The notes under the pieces are model-generated. The model was given only the letters and a program-made list of their open reading frames with translations. It did not search any database and was not told the origin of the DNA. A stretch of 64,000 bases of DNA from Flavobacterium marginilacus (lineage in GTDB: Bacteria > Bacteroidota > Bacteroidia > Flavobacteriales > Flavobacteriaceae), in contig NZ_CP113975.1 in the NCBI RefSeq assembly GCF_026870155.1, forward strand, positions 1,426,001-1,490,000. Direction: 5' to 3'. Positions within the stretch are counted from its first letter, which is position 1. The number at the start of each line of letters is the position of its first letter. Below, one piece after another: positions 43,770-51,861 of the stretch. The position numbers were made by a program, and so were the translations under genes.

Positions 43770-44249
43770 ATGAAATATTTACTCTATTTAATTTTTCCGC
43801 TTCTTTTTTCAAATGTAATTGTGGCTCAAAAAGTGGCAGTTTATGATAATTATATCACTTTAGAGAAAGAGATTTTGAACGATAAAAGTACCACTTATGT
43901 TGTCAATTTTTGGGCAACCTGGTGTGCTCCCTGCGTGAAAGAACTGCCTTATTTTGAGAGATTAAATTCTGAAAATAAAAAGGTAAAAGTAGTGCTCGTA
44001 AGTCTGGATTTCAAGAATCAGTATGAGACAAAATTACTGCCGTTTGTTAAGAACAGAAAAATCAATTCCGAGGTTGTTTTACTTACCGATAGAGATTATA
44101 ATGCTTGGCTTCCTATAGTGAGTAAAGATTGGTCAGGATCGATTCCGGCAACTTTAATTATCCAGAATGGTGTGAAGAAAGTTTTTGCTGAAAGGTCTTT
44201 TTCGAGCTATGAGGAACTTAATGAATTTGTGAATAAAAATATTAATTAA
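43770..44249 (+). CDS. TlpA-like thioredoxin-fold protein
   Basis: A 159-residue exported thiol protein with signal peptide ending VIVAQ. The thioredoxin fold has the active site FWATWCAPCVKELP, with Cys pair CAPC, and the cis-Pro region SGSIPATLIIQNG. It probably reduces or exchanges disulphides in the periplasm, for example in cytochrome maturation or stress. A broken thioredoxin-like gene follows 11 bp later. Confidence 0.92.
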   Translation: MKYLLYLIFPLLFSNVIVAQKVAVYDNYITLEKEILNDKSTTYVVNFWATWCAPCVKELPYFERLNSENKKVKVVLVSLDFKNQYETKLLPFVKNRKINSEVVLLTDRDYNAWLPIVSKDWSGSIPATLIIQNGVKKVFAERSFSSYEELNEFVNKNIN

Positions 44250-44260
44250 ATCTTCTAATT

Positions 44261-44663
44261 ATGAAAATTTTGTCAGGTCTTTTATTGTTTGTTTCCGTTT
44301 TTTTCATGACGGGATTTACCACAGATACACCGAATACCTTATAAAATTGGCGATAAAGCTACCGATTTCAAGCTGAAATCAGTTGATGGTAAATCATATA
44401 GTATGTCTGATTTTAAGTCAGCAAAAGGCTTCATAGTTGTTTTTACCTGTAACCATTGCCCATTTGCTGTGAAATATGAAGATAGGATTAATGTTTTGGT
44501 CAAAAAATACAAACCCCAGAGCTATATTTTATTAGCGATTAACCCAAATGACCCGGCTTTAGAGCCTACTGATAGTTTTGGATCAATGAAAGTGAGAGCC
44601 AAAGAAAAAGGTTTTGTTTTTCCTTATTTATTTGATGAAGGTCAAAAGATATATCCGCAGTAA
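44261..44663 (+). pseudogene. Thioredoxin/peroxiredoxin-like gene, frameshifted and truncated
   Basis: ATG 44261 begins a signal peptide (MKILSGLLLFVSVFFMTGFT) but stops at TAA after PNTL. The protein continues in another frame as YKIGDKATDFKLKSVDGKSY, then FIVVFTCNHCPFAVKYEDRI (the CNHC site of this family), and ends at QKIYPQ where intact relatives go on for roughly 60-70 residues (QYGATKTPHVF region). So there are two lesions, an early frameshift and a lost C-terminus. An internal ATG at 44403 could give an 86-residue fragment; it is unlikely to fold. Confidence 0.85.
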
Positions 44664-44741
44664 TGACATGCTTTGAGACTAATAGATTATTTAAATAACA
44701 AGTTTTTAAGGTCTTCACCATACTTCAGTGTTCAAAACCTG

Positions 44742-45521
44742 TTAGGTCTCAGATTTTATAAAAACTTTCCTGATTCCAATCAGAACCAAAATCAAAACCG
44801 AATAGGCGACGAAAAACGGAGCAATCATTTCAACCCTGTTCAAAGATAATAATAAGGCAATTAATAGCAGTTGAAAGCCCAATCCATAAAGGGAAACCAT
44901 GGTCATAAACCAGTTTGGGAACGTTTTTACTTTGTAAGCAGTACTGTCCAAAGTGTGGATTATTTTGTCAAAAACACCATAAACAACAGTGTAGATTGCA
45001 AACAAAATATCTACGGATTTTTGGCTTTCGCCCGGCAAAGCACGAGGTGAATGATCCTCGAAAATTTGGCTCGTTGTATCTCCACCCGCCGAATGGTTTC
45101 TCAAAATCACATAATAGTAATTGAAAAGCGTACCCTGAAGCTGTATCCCAATGAAAGCCAATAGACTTAGCCAAAAAGTAGTTTGGGATATATAACAGAT
45201 CGCCATGAAAATCAAAAAATTCAGGATGAGGTCGAATATGCTATCGAGGTATCTTCCGGAATAGGATGGCGTTTTTTTGACACGTGCGAGTTCGCCATCC
45301 ACAGCATCGATTATTGATTTTAAAATCAGAAAAAAGGAAGCGGTAAAGTAGTGGTTTTGCAAAATGCAATAAATCGCAATCAATCCCGAAACTCCGAAAA
45401 TCAGGGTTACATGTATGGGGGTGAAGCGGGTATTTTTCAGCCAATTTGCCCATAAACGTGCCAATGGTCTGCCGTAATCGGAAAGATCGAGAAACTGATA
45501 TTTTGGGGCGAGTTTTGGCAT
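44742..45521 (-). CDS. CDP-alcohol phosphatidyltransferase family protein
   Basis: A 259-residue membrane enzyme with about six helices. The CDP-alcohol motif is DAVDGELARVKKTPSYSGRY, then LDSIFD, giving the metal-binding aspartates of DGxxARxxxxxxxxGxxxDxxxD. Members join a CDP-lipid to an alcohol such as inositol, glycerol phosphate or ethanolamine; the precise substrate is not clear. It is longer than PgsA and has no obvious operon partner. Confidence 0.9.
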   Translation of the reverse strand: MPKLAPKYQFLDLSDYGRPLARLWANWLKNTRFTPIHVTLIFGVSGLIAIYCILQNHYFTASFFLILKSIIDAVDGELARVKKTPSYSGRYLDSIFDLILNFLIFMAICYISQTTFWLSLLAFIGIQLQGTLFNYYYVILRNHSAGGDTTSQIFEDHSPRALPGESQKSVDILFAIYTVVYGVFDKIIHTLDSTAYKVKTFPNWFMTMVSLYGLGFQLLLIALLLSLNRVEMIAPFFVAYSVLILVLIGIRKVFIKSET

Positions 45522-45604
45522 TTTATGGCAAATAATTAGGATGGAACAATAAAGGGTAACTACAAAAATAACGCTTTTTTAACCTAGAATTTACGTTTAG
45601 AAGT

Positions 45605-45690
45605 TGGAATAGGTTAATTAGCCACGGATGTAACTGATTTACAAGGATTTTTTGAGTTAGTTGAGTCATTGCGAGGGACGAGCAATCACC
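45605..45690. repeat. Intergenic repeat fragments
   Basis: Two pieces of the kinds often dispersed in flavobacterial genomes: TTAGCCACGGATGTAACTGA near 45615 and CATTGCGAGGGACGAGCAAT near 45668. They fill part of the 290-bp gene-free gap between the CDP-alcohol transferase and the DUF2251-like gene. Confidence 0.4.
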
Positions 45691-45812
45691 TTCAGTTTGT
45701 CTATCCCAAAGCAGACTTTAGTGTATGATTAAGTCCTTGCAGAATCTGTCGCTTGTGCTTGCTTGCTGTTACAGGCTAAAAGGACTACAAAGCTTTAGTG
45801 GGATTTTTGAAT

Positions 45813-46229
45813 TTAATCTCTAGCTAATTCTTCGATTAAAGTGTCGGTTAGTTTTCTTTCTTGAATTTTCGTCCATGTACTATTCGGATTTGGAAAGGCG
45901 TTTCTGCAATAACCAGCTTTATTCTTGAAATCAAAAACAGCGTGATAATAATTATTGATTGACAAGAAAGCTTTGGTAAGATCCTCTGTCCACAATATTT
46001 TTAAGGTACAGGGGTCTTGTTTGTCTGTAATATTTGCAACGTTATAAATGTGAAGTCCGTCTAACATTTGCAATCCGTTATTTCTGTCTATAGCATAGAA
46101 ATATCCAGTTTCGCAATTGTCTTCAAATACTACTGTATTGTTGTTTTCAGTGGTACTGTCGATAAACGTGTCGTCACCAACTTTGAATGTGTGCTCTTCG
46201 TAAATTAATAATTTTGGTTTGTCTGTCAT
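45813..46229 (-). CDS. DUF2251-like protein
   Basis: A 138-residue soluble protein. The segments NTVVFEDNCETGYFYAIDR, LQMLDGLHIYNVANITD and HAVFDFKNKAGYCRNAFP match my recollection of DUF2251, a family of unknown function. No signal peptide. The stop is 285 bp beyond the CDP-alcohol gene start, with repeats between. Confidence 0.75.
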   Translation of the reverse strand: MTDKPKLLIYEEHTFKVGDDTFIDSTTENNNTVVFEDNCETGYFYAIDRNNGLQMLDGLHIYNVANITDKQDPCTLKILWTEDLTKAFLSINNYYHAVFDFKNKAGYCRNAFPNPNSTWTKIQERKLTDTLIEELARD

Positions 46230-46344
46230 TTCTATTGGTGTCTGTATACTGTATGTGTTTATTGCCTATAGCGAAGAGATAAAGGCGAAAGCAGCAATCC
46301 ATGCCTGCTGATAAAGCCTATTCTTTCGCTCCTAAAAAACATTT

Positions 46345-47364
46345 CTATTTGCTCAATCGGTGCAAAGTATAAGTCATTGCGGTCAGTAAAAAGAAAGCGT
46401 TGACTTGGTGAGTTAAGCCCAACCAAAGCGGAACGTAGCAAAGCAGGGTGTAAACGCCCAAAATGAATTGAAGGAATACAATGAAAACCAAAGCGTTTAG
46501 ACCATTTTTTTGTTGGGAGTCGAGATTGGTTTTTTTGCCTTTGAAATACAAGAACAGAATGAATCCCACTACTACGTATGCCAATGTTCTGTGAACGAAC
46601 TGCACGCCACTTTTTCCTTCGACAAGATTTAAGAAGAGTGTTTTTTGTTCGATGAACACACTTTCGTGAATGAATTGCCCGTCACTCATCATGGGCCAGT
46701 GGTTGTGTACTAGACCGGCATTGAGCCCTGCAACAAAACCTCCGTAGATGATTTGCATGAGCAAGAGAATCAATGTGATTCGGGCTATTTTTTTCAAAGG
46801 AATATTTGGTGCTTTTTTGTCAGGATAAATTAAATCCAAAGCTACCCAAAGTGTATAAGCAAACGTGATAAAGGCAAAAGTCAGGTGCAACGAAAGACGG
46901 AAATGACTCACGTCCGGGTTGTCCACCAAACCGCTTCGTACCATAAACCAACCGAAAAATCCCTGTAAAGCACCCATTCCAAGAAGTATAAAGCATTTGT
47001 TTAAAGTTGCTTTGTCAATCTTTTTCTTCCACAGAAAATAAAAGAAAGGAACGATAAATACAAGGCCAATTATTCTTCCGATGAAACGGTGGAACCATTC
47101 CCAAAAATAGATGAATTTATAGTCGGATAGGGTAAAATCGTTGTGGATGTTGATTTTTTGGTATTCAGGAAATTGTTTGTATTGCTCGAAAGCTTCCTGC
47201 CATTTGGCTTCGGTAAGAGGAGGGAGCGTATCGGTTACCAGATGCCAGTCGGTCATGGATAAACCAGAATTTGTCAGTCGGGTGATACCGCCCACGACAA
47301 CCATTACAAACACTAAAAAGCAACCGGAAAGGAGCCAGATAATTACGGATTTGTTATTTTTCAT
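46345..47364 (-). CDS. ctaA: Heme A synthase (COX15/CtaA family)
   Basis: A 339-residue membrane protein with eight helices that oxidises heme O to heme A for cytochrome oxidase. The start region VVVGGITRLTNSGLSMTDWH is the CtaA/COX15 signature. Heme-ligand histidines are visible in YFWEWFHRFIGR, FRLSLHLTFAF, HNHWPMMSDG (VAGLNAGLVHNHW), and FVHRTLAYV plus LTHQVNAFF. Its start codon lies 2 bp after the stop of a RelE/ParE-like toxin gene, so it may be on that transcript. Confidence 0.93.
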   Translation of the reverse strand: MKNNKSVIIWLLSGCFLVFVMVVVGGITRLTNSGLSMTDWHLVTDTLPPLTEAKWQEAFEQYKQFPEYQKINIHNDFTLSDYKFIYFWEWFHRFIGRIIGLVFIVPFFYFLWKKKIDKATLNKCFILLGMGALQGFFGWFMVRSGLVDNPDVSHFRLSLHLTFAFITFAYTLWVALDLIYPDKKAPNIPLKKIARITLILLLMQIIYGGFVAGLNAGLVHNHWPMMSDGQFIHESVFIEQKTLFLNLVEGKSGVQFVHRTLAYVVVGFILFLYFKGKKTNLDSQQKNGLNALVFIVFLQFILGVYTLLCYVPLWLGLTHQVNAFFLLTAMTYTLHRLSK

Positions 47365-47366
47365 TT

Positions 47367-47672
47367 TTATGTTATTGGGAAATTTTGAGGATTTTGTCGG
47401 GTGTCCCAGATGTCTAGGACTTTTATGTTTGATTCCGTGATTTCAAAAATTAAATAATAATCTTTGACCAGGATTGCTCTTATGTTATCTTTTTTTGTGA
47501 TGATGGATGCTTCGGGATGATTTTCGACTCTGCGCAATGTTTCGGTAAAAAGCTGATTCAATTTTTGGCTATAAAGAATTGATTTATTTCGATTGTTCCA
47601 ATAATGAAAAATACTTTTCTTGGCGAGTACAACATTTATTGTCCAAATAATTTTTCTTCTTCTTCGAACCAT
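47367..47672 (-). CDS. RelE/ParE family toxin
   Basis: A 101-residue basic protein. It matches the RelE/ParE fold: FHYWNNRNKSILYSQKLNQL, FTETLRRVENHPEAS, IRAILVKDYYLIFEI, and IKVLDIWDTRQNP. Family members inhibit translation or gyrase. The gene overlaps the 3' end of the antitoxin gene by 37 bp, which favours translational coupling, and stops 2 bp before ctaA. A later start inside the first 20 residues is possible. Confidence 0.88.
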   Translation of the reverse strand: MVRRRRKIIWTINVVLAKKSIFHYWNNRNKSILYSQKLNQLFTETLRRVENHPEASIITKKDNIRAILVKDYYLIFEITESNIKVLDIWDTRQNPQNFPIT

Positions 47673-47938
47673 TTCTGCATTTCTTTTTGGTCTTCTTCTT
47701 CGGTTAAATATTCTCCATTTTCAACTTGTTTTAAAGCAATGTCAATCCTTTTTTGTTGCCATTCGTTAAAAACATAAATTTTTTCAGGAACTATTTTTTC
47801 GTATATTGAAGTTGGCTCATTGATAGATAAAATTGATTGGTGAGAGTCAATGATTTCTTTTATTTTAAGCAAAAGCATACTGTCATTGGTTGCAGTAATT
47901 TGAGCTATTAATTCCGATTTTAATTTATCAGTATCCAT
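47636..47938 (-). CDS. Antitoxin of the RelE/ParE pair
   Basis: A 100-residue acidic protein. N-terminal helices (MDTDKLKSELIAQITATNDS, LLLKIKEIIDSHQS) are followed by a charged tail (VENGEYLTEEEDQKEMQKWF) likely to wrap the toxin. No ribbon-helix-helix or HTH motif is obvious. Gene order and overlap with the toxin define its role more than its sequence. Confidence 0.8.
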   Translation of the reverse strand: MDTDKLKSELIAQITATNDSMLLLKIKEIIDSHQSILSINEPTSIYEKIVPEKIYVFNEWQQKRIDIALKQVENGEYLTEEEDQKEMQKWFEEEEKLFGQ

Positions 47939-47993
47939 AAATCTAAATTTTTATAAAATTAAGGATTTTTTAAACTGTGACAGAAAACATTCC

Positions 47994-49409
47994 TTAAACT
48001 TTTTTTAATCCTAGTTTTTCCCCTTTTTTCAATACAAAAGCATAAGCAGAATCATAATCATTGGGGATTTCTCCTTCCAAAATAGCTTCTTTTACAGCAT
48101 CTTTTAGTTGTCCAATTTCGCGGGATGGTTTCAAATTGAATATTTCCATAATTTCCTCACCGGAAATTGGCGGTTGGAAATTGCGCACATGGTCACGTTC
48201 TTCGACTTCCACGATTTTTTGACGAACGATTTCAAAATTTTTATGATACTTTTTGAATTTATTCTGGTTTTTGGTTGTGATGTCCGCTTCGCAAAGTGTC
48301 ATTAAATTTTCTACGTCTTCACCAGCATCAAAAACCAAACGTCTTACGGCCGAATCGGTTACTATATCTTGTGCCAAAACAATTGGACGGGAACTCATGA
48401 TAACCATTTTTTGCACAAATTTCATTTTGTGATTCAACGGCATATGAAGTCTTTCGAATATCTTTTTTGCCATTTTTCCGCCAAGGAATTCATGACCGTG
48501 AAAAGTCCAGCCTTGTTTTTTGTTGAAGCGTTTCGTTGGTGCTTTTCCAATATCATGAAGAAGGGCCGACCAGCGTAACCAAACATCATCAGTGTTTGGG
48601 CAAATATTGTCAACTACTTCAAGTGTATGATAAAAATTATTTTTGTGTGTATGACCTTCGATTTCTTCTACTTGGTTTAAAGCGGTTAGTTCCGGAAGGA
48701 TAATGTCCAAAAGTCCGGTTTTGTACAACAATAAAAATCCAACAGAAGGTTTATCGGTAGAAAGGATTTTGTTTAATTCCTCAACGATTCGTTCTCCCGA
48801 GATTATTTTGATGCGCTCGGCATTTTTGGTAATCGAGTCCAATGAATATTGGTCAATTTCAAATTCCAATTGAGTAGCAAATCGAATTCCTCTAAGCATT
48901 CGCAAAGGATCATCTGAAAAGGTGATGTCGGGGTCAAGAGGTGTTTTTATGATTTTGTTTTCCAAATCGGCAATACCTCCGAAAGGGTCAGAAAGATCTC
49001 CGAAAGTGTTTGGATTTAAAGATAAAGCCAACGCATTTATAGTGAAATCGCGTCTGTTTTGGTCATCTTCAAGCGTTCCGTTTTCTACAATTGGATTTCG
49101 GCTGTCCTGATTATAGGATTCTTTTCGCGCACCTACAAATTCAATTTCGGTGTCCTCAAAGCGCAACATTGCGGTTCCATACGTCTTGAAAACCTGAACT
49201 TTTGGTTTTTTAGGAAGCAAATCAGAAACTTTTAAAGCTAATTCAATTCCGCTCCCAACAGCTACAACATCGATGTCTTTTTTGAAATCCCTGTTTAAAA
49301 GTAAGTCACGGACAAAACCACCAATGACATAGCTTTCGACATTAAGTTCTTGGGAAGCCTGCGCAATGACTTCGAATATTTTATTATTTAGAGCTTTTTT
49401 GTAGTTCAT
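47994..49409 (-). CDS. CCA-adding tRNA nucleotidyltransferase with HD domain
   Basis: A 471-residue enzyme that adds or repairs the 3' CCA of tRNA. I start at ATG 49409 (MNYKKALNNKIFEVIAQASQ). The nucleotidyltransferase core has VIGGFVRDLLLNRDFKKDID with catalytic Asp45 and Asp47, and RRDFTINALALSL. An HD domain follows (YHTLEVVDNICP, WSALLHDIGKAPTKRF), which in relatives gives phosphatase or phosphodiesterase activity. The tRNA genes in this window lack encoded CCA and would need it. Confidence 0.93.
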   Translation of the reverse strand: MNYKKALNNKIFEVIAQASQELNVESYVIGGFVRDLLLNRDFKKDIDVVAVGSGIELALKVSDLLPKKPKVQVFKTYGTAMLRFEDTEIEFVGARKESYNQDSRNPIVENGTLEDDQNRRDFTINALALSLNPNTFGDLSDPFGGIADLENKIIKTPLDPDITFSDDPLRMLRGIRFATQLEFEIDQYSLDSITKNAERIKIISGERIVEELNKILSTDKPSVGFLLLYKTGLLDIILPELTALNQVEEIEGHTHKNNFYHTLEVVDNICPNTDDVWLRWSALLHDIGKAPTKRFNKKQGWTFHGHEFLGGKMAKKIFERLHMPLNHKMKFVQKMVIMSSRPIVLAQDIVTDSAVRRLVFDAGEDVENLMTLCEADITTKNQNKFKKYHKNFEIVRQKIVEVEERDHVRNFQPPISGEEIMEIFNLKPSREIGQLKDAVKEAILEGEIPNDYDSAYAFVLKKGEKLGLKKV

Positions 49410-49417
49410 ATTTTTTA

Positions 49418-49975
49418 GCCACGAATTCACGAATTAATTTTTTAATTATATTTTATTATAAAATGGCACTAATTTATTTCTGCTTTTTTTGCCAAGAATT
49501 AATAAATTAAATCTCAATGATTGTTTCTGTTTTTAATGGCACAAATTTATTCTTGATTTTTACAAAATAATTCTTTTGTATTCAAGGGATTTATTATTGA
49601 AATTGGCTAAAATTGCCAGTTTATTAGATGATACTTTTAAGTAATTAATGCATTGTGCAATATGTTTTGAATCTAATCTTTCACATGATTTCAGTTCTAA
49701 AATAATTGTGTCATAGACCACAAAATCAGCATAAAATTTATGATTCAAGATAATGTCCTTATACTTTACATCATATTCTTTTTCCCTTTCGAAAGGGATA
49801 TTTAATTTTTTGAATTCATATTCTAACGCATCTTTATACACAATTTCAGAAAAACCACCTCCTAAATTATTATGAACATCAAATAGAATTCCCATAATTT
49901 GAAAGCTTTCGTCTTTGTGAATAATTTGTGTCATTAAAAAATATATTATTTAAAAGAAATTAGTGAATTCGTGGC
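49418..49975. repeat. Inverted-repeat-bracketed GxxExxY cassette
   Basis: GCCACGAATTCACGAATT at 49418-49435 and its reverse complement with one change (AATTAGTGAATTCGTGGC, 49958-49975) flank 520 bp holding a single gene. Inside the left side are two direct repeats, AATGGCACTAATTTATT (49462) and AATGGCACAAATTTATT (49535), and a degenerate copy GCCAAGAATTAATAAATT near 49491. The arm motif is the same as that of the element at 3946-4150. Confidence 0.6.
49560..49934 (-). CDS. GxxExxY family protein
   Basis: A 124-residue protein. The family name motif is in LGGGFSEIVYKDALEYEFKK; the later NHKFYADFVVYDTIILELKS, with Glu and Lys, fits a PD-(D/E)xK-like nuclease core (GxxExxY...D...ExK). The end is QCINYLKVSSNKLAILANFN. 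Function is not known; a nuclease role is inference from the motif. It is a single gene between inverted repeats, separate from its neighbours' functions. Confidence 0.9.
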   Translation of the reverse strand: MTQIIHKDESFQIMGILFDVHNNLGGGFSEIVYKDALEYEFKKLNIPFEREKEYDVKYKDIILNHKFYADFVVYDTIILELKSCERLDSKHIAQCINYLKVSSNKLAILANFNNKSLEYKRIIL

Positions 49976-49981
49976 GAAAAA

Positions 49982-50548
49982 CTATTTACGAATCACTTTT
50001 ACCTGCGAATCATTAGTTAATTTAATGATTGTAGATGCTTTTTCGGTGATTTTATCGTGGTGCAAATTTACAACATAGTCCACGCCTTTTATAATTTCGG
50101 GGCTAATTTCTTTGAAACTTTTTGGAGTTGGTTGCCCTGAAATATTGGCAGAAGTGGAAACCAATGGTTTCTTCATGCGTTCCATTAATTTGAAACAAAA
50201 AGGTTCTTTAACAATGCGCATTCCCAATGTGTTATCAGGAGCAATAATATTCGGAGCAATGTTTCGCGGTTGATCTAGGATTAATGTTGTTGGTTTTTCG
50301 GATAAATCGATGATTTGCCAAGCAACTTCCGGAATTTCCTTGAAAACATTGTAAACCATTTTTTCGCCATTCATTAGGCAAATCATGCTTTGTGTTTCGG
50401 CTCTTTGTTTGAGTTTGTATATTTTAGCAATCGCTTCAGGGTTAGTTGCATCACAACCAATTCCCCAGACGGTATCTGTAGGGTAAAGGATGATTCCACC
50501 TTCTTTTATGACTTCGTATGCATTAATTATTTCTTGATTGATGTCCAT
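49982..50548 (-). CDS. L-threonylcarbamoyladenylate synthase (Sua5/YrdC family)
   Basis: A 188-residue enzyme that makes threonylcarbamoyl-AMP from threonine, bicarbonate and ATP for the t6A tRNA modification. I start at ATG 50548 (MDINQEIINAYEVIKEGGII); an in-frame start 54 bp upstream adds an unrelated leader. Motifs are ILYPTDTVWGIGCDATNP, KQRAETQSMICLM, and LVSTSANISGQPTP with KSFKEI after it. It has only the YrdC domain, no Sua5 C-terminal domain. Confidence 0.94.
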   Translation of the reverse strand: MDINQEIINAYEVIKEGGIILYPTDTVWGIGCDATNPEAIAKIYKLKQRAETQSMICLMNGEKMVYNVFKEIPEVAWQIIDLSEKPTTLILDQPRNIAPNIIAPDNTLGMRIVKEPFCFKLMERMKKPLVSTSANISGQPTPKSFKEISPEIIKGVDYVVNLHHDKITEKASTIIKLTNDSQVKVIRK

Positions 50549-50694
50549 TTGTGTTTTATAAAACGGCAAAGGTAATTCATCGAGATAAAAAAAGCTATTC
50601 AATGTGTGATTACCTATTTTCTGTTAATTTAATAGTTTTATAAATAATATTTTAAATTGCTTATCAATGAATTAAATATATGACAGATAGTTTT

Positions 50695-51690
50695 TTAATC
50701 TGGTGTTTTTTGTTCAAGCACGTAATTAATCCAATTTGTAAAACTATATTTCTTTTTTATTTCTGGAGCAATAGGAGTATAATTTGTGTTTATAAAATTG
50801 ATTAGATCTGAATTGTCATCATATATAAGTATGTTATTAGGATTATAAAAATCGTAATCTTTTATTGAAGAGTTAGTGGTAATTAATTTTTTATCATTTC
50901 CTAATGCTTCAAATGGTCTAAAGGAAAGCCCTTTATGCAAGCAGAAATGACCAACATCTAAGAGGATTTTGGCATTAGCTGTATTTTCAAGGTTTTCTTT
51001 ATATGAAAGATGTTGATGAATTACAGTGACATAAGGATATTTTTTTAATTTTTTAACTTTTGATTTCGAGCATTTTATAACGATATTCAATTTTAAGCCT
51101 AAGTTGTGAAGCTGTACGCAGATATTCAAAATATTTTCAATGCGGTCATCATATTTGCAAACAAAATAAACATCATATTGCGGTTGCGCCACATTCATTA
51201 TAGCGTCATAACAATCAAAATAAAAATTATTCAGAATGGAAACATTTTCATTTTTATCTAAATCATTTTTATCAAAAACATAAAATTTATCAAAGAGAGG
51301 AATTGTTTTGAAAACATCTTTGTACCGATTTAATCCATCCCATTGATAGGCATAAATAGAGGTAGATTTTTCTTTAACCAATTTAATAATTTGTTCGTTA
51401 AATAAATCGGGTCTTATAAAAAAAGCATAATCAAAATCATTCGGTGTATTATTCAAAATATCTAAATAAAATGATGTTGTATATCGTCTATGTAACTCTT
51501 TTTTATGAAGTTTGTCGTTTAAAAATGCTTTACGTAAAAAATTTATAATTCTGTCGAGGTTGTCTCTATATTTAAACGGCTCTGTATAACATAACAATAA
51601 CACTTCAAAACCAAGTTGGTTCAAATTGTTTACAAAACATTCGTATAGTTTAACATCAGCAGTTATAGCTAGGATAATTTTTTTCTTCAT
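50695..51690 (-). CDS. Glycosyltransferase-like protein (RfaS/CgeB-like)
   Basis: A 331-residue protein with a two-lobed, GT-B-like layout. The N-terminal lobe starts KKKIILAITADVKLYECFVN; the C-terminal lobe has YDVYFVCKYDDRIENILNIC and CLHKGLSFRPFEALGNDKKL, with GLSFRPFEALG typical of CgeB-type donor-binding regions. It resembles proteins named lipopolysaccharide core biosynthesis RfaS in Bacteroidota. Likely role: adding a sugar in LPS or capsule. It lies at the left end of the surface-glycan region and has very AT-rich codons. Confidence 0.75.
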   Translation of the reverse strand: MKKKIILAITADVKLYECFVNNLNQLGFEVLLLCYTEPFKYRDNLDRIINFLRKAFLNDKLHKKELHRRYTTSFYLDILNNTPNDFDYAFFIRPDLFNEQIIKLVKEKSTSIYAYQWDGLNRYKDVFKTIPLFDKFYVFDKNDLDKNENVSILNNFYFDCYDAIMNVAQPQYDVYFVCKYDDRIENILNICVQLHNLGLKLNIVIKCSKSKVKKLKKYPYVTVIHQHLSYKENLENTANAKILLDVGHFCLHKGLSFRPFEALGNDKKLITTNSSIKDYDFYNPNNILIYDDNSDLINFINTNYTPIAPEIKKKYSFTNWINYVLEQKTPD

Positions 51691-51861
51691 TTCTTATAAA
51701 CGTTTTTTTTTCTACACTATCTGGAATGAATTCTTAAATTCATTTTTTCTTTACAGAAAGCTTTAGTTTTTATTGTAAGTACATTTTATCTAAAATTCTA
51801 TAACTATTTAAAGTGCTTAAATAAAAAGAATAATTTTTGTTTTTTGAATGTAGATTTCTTT

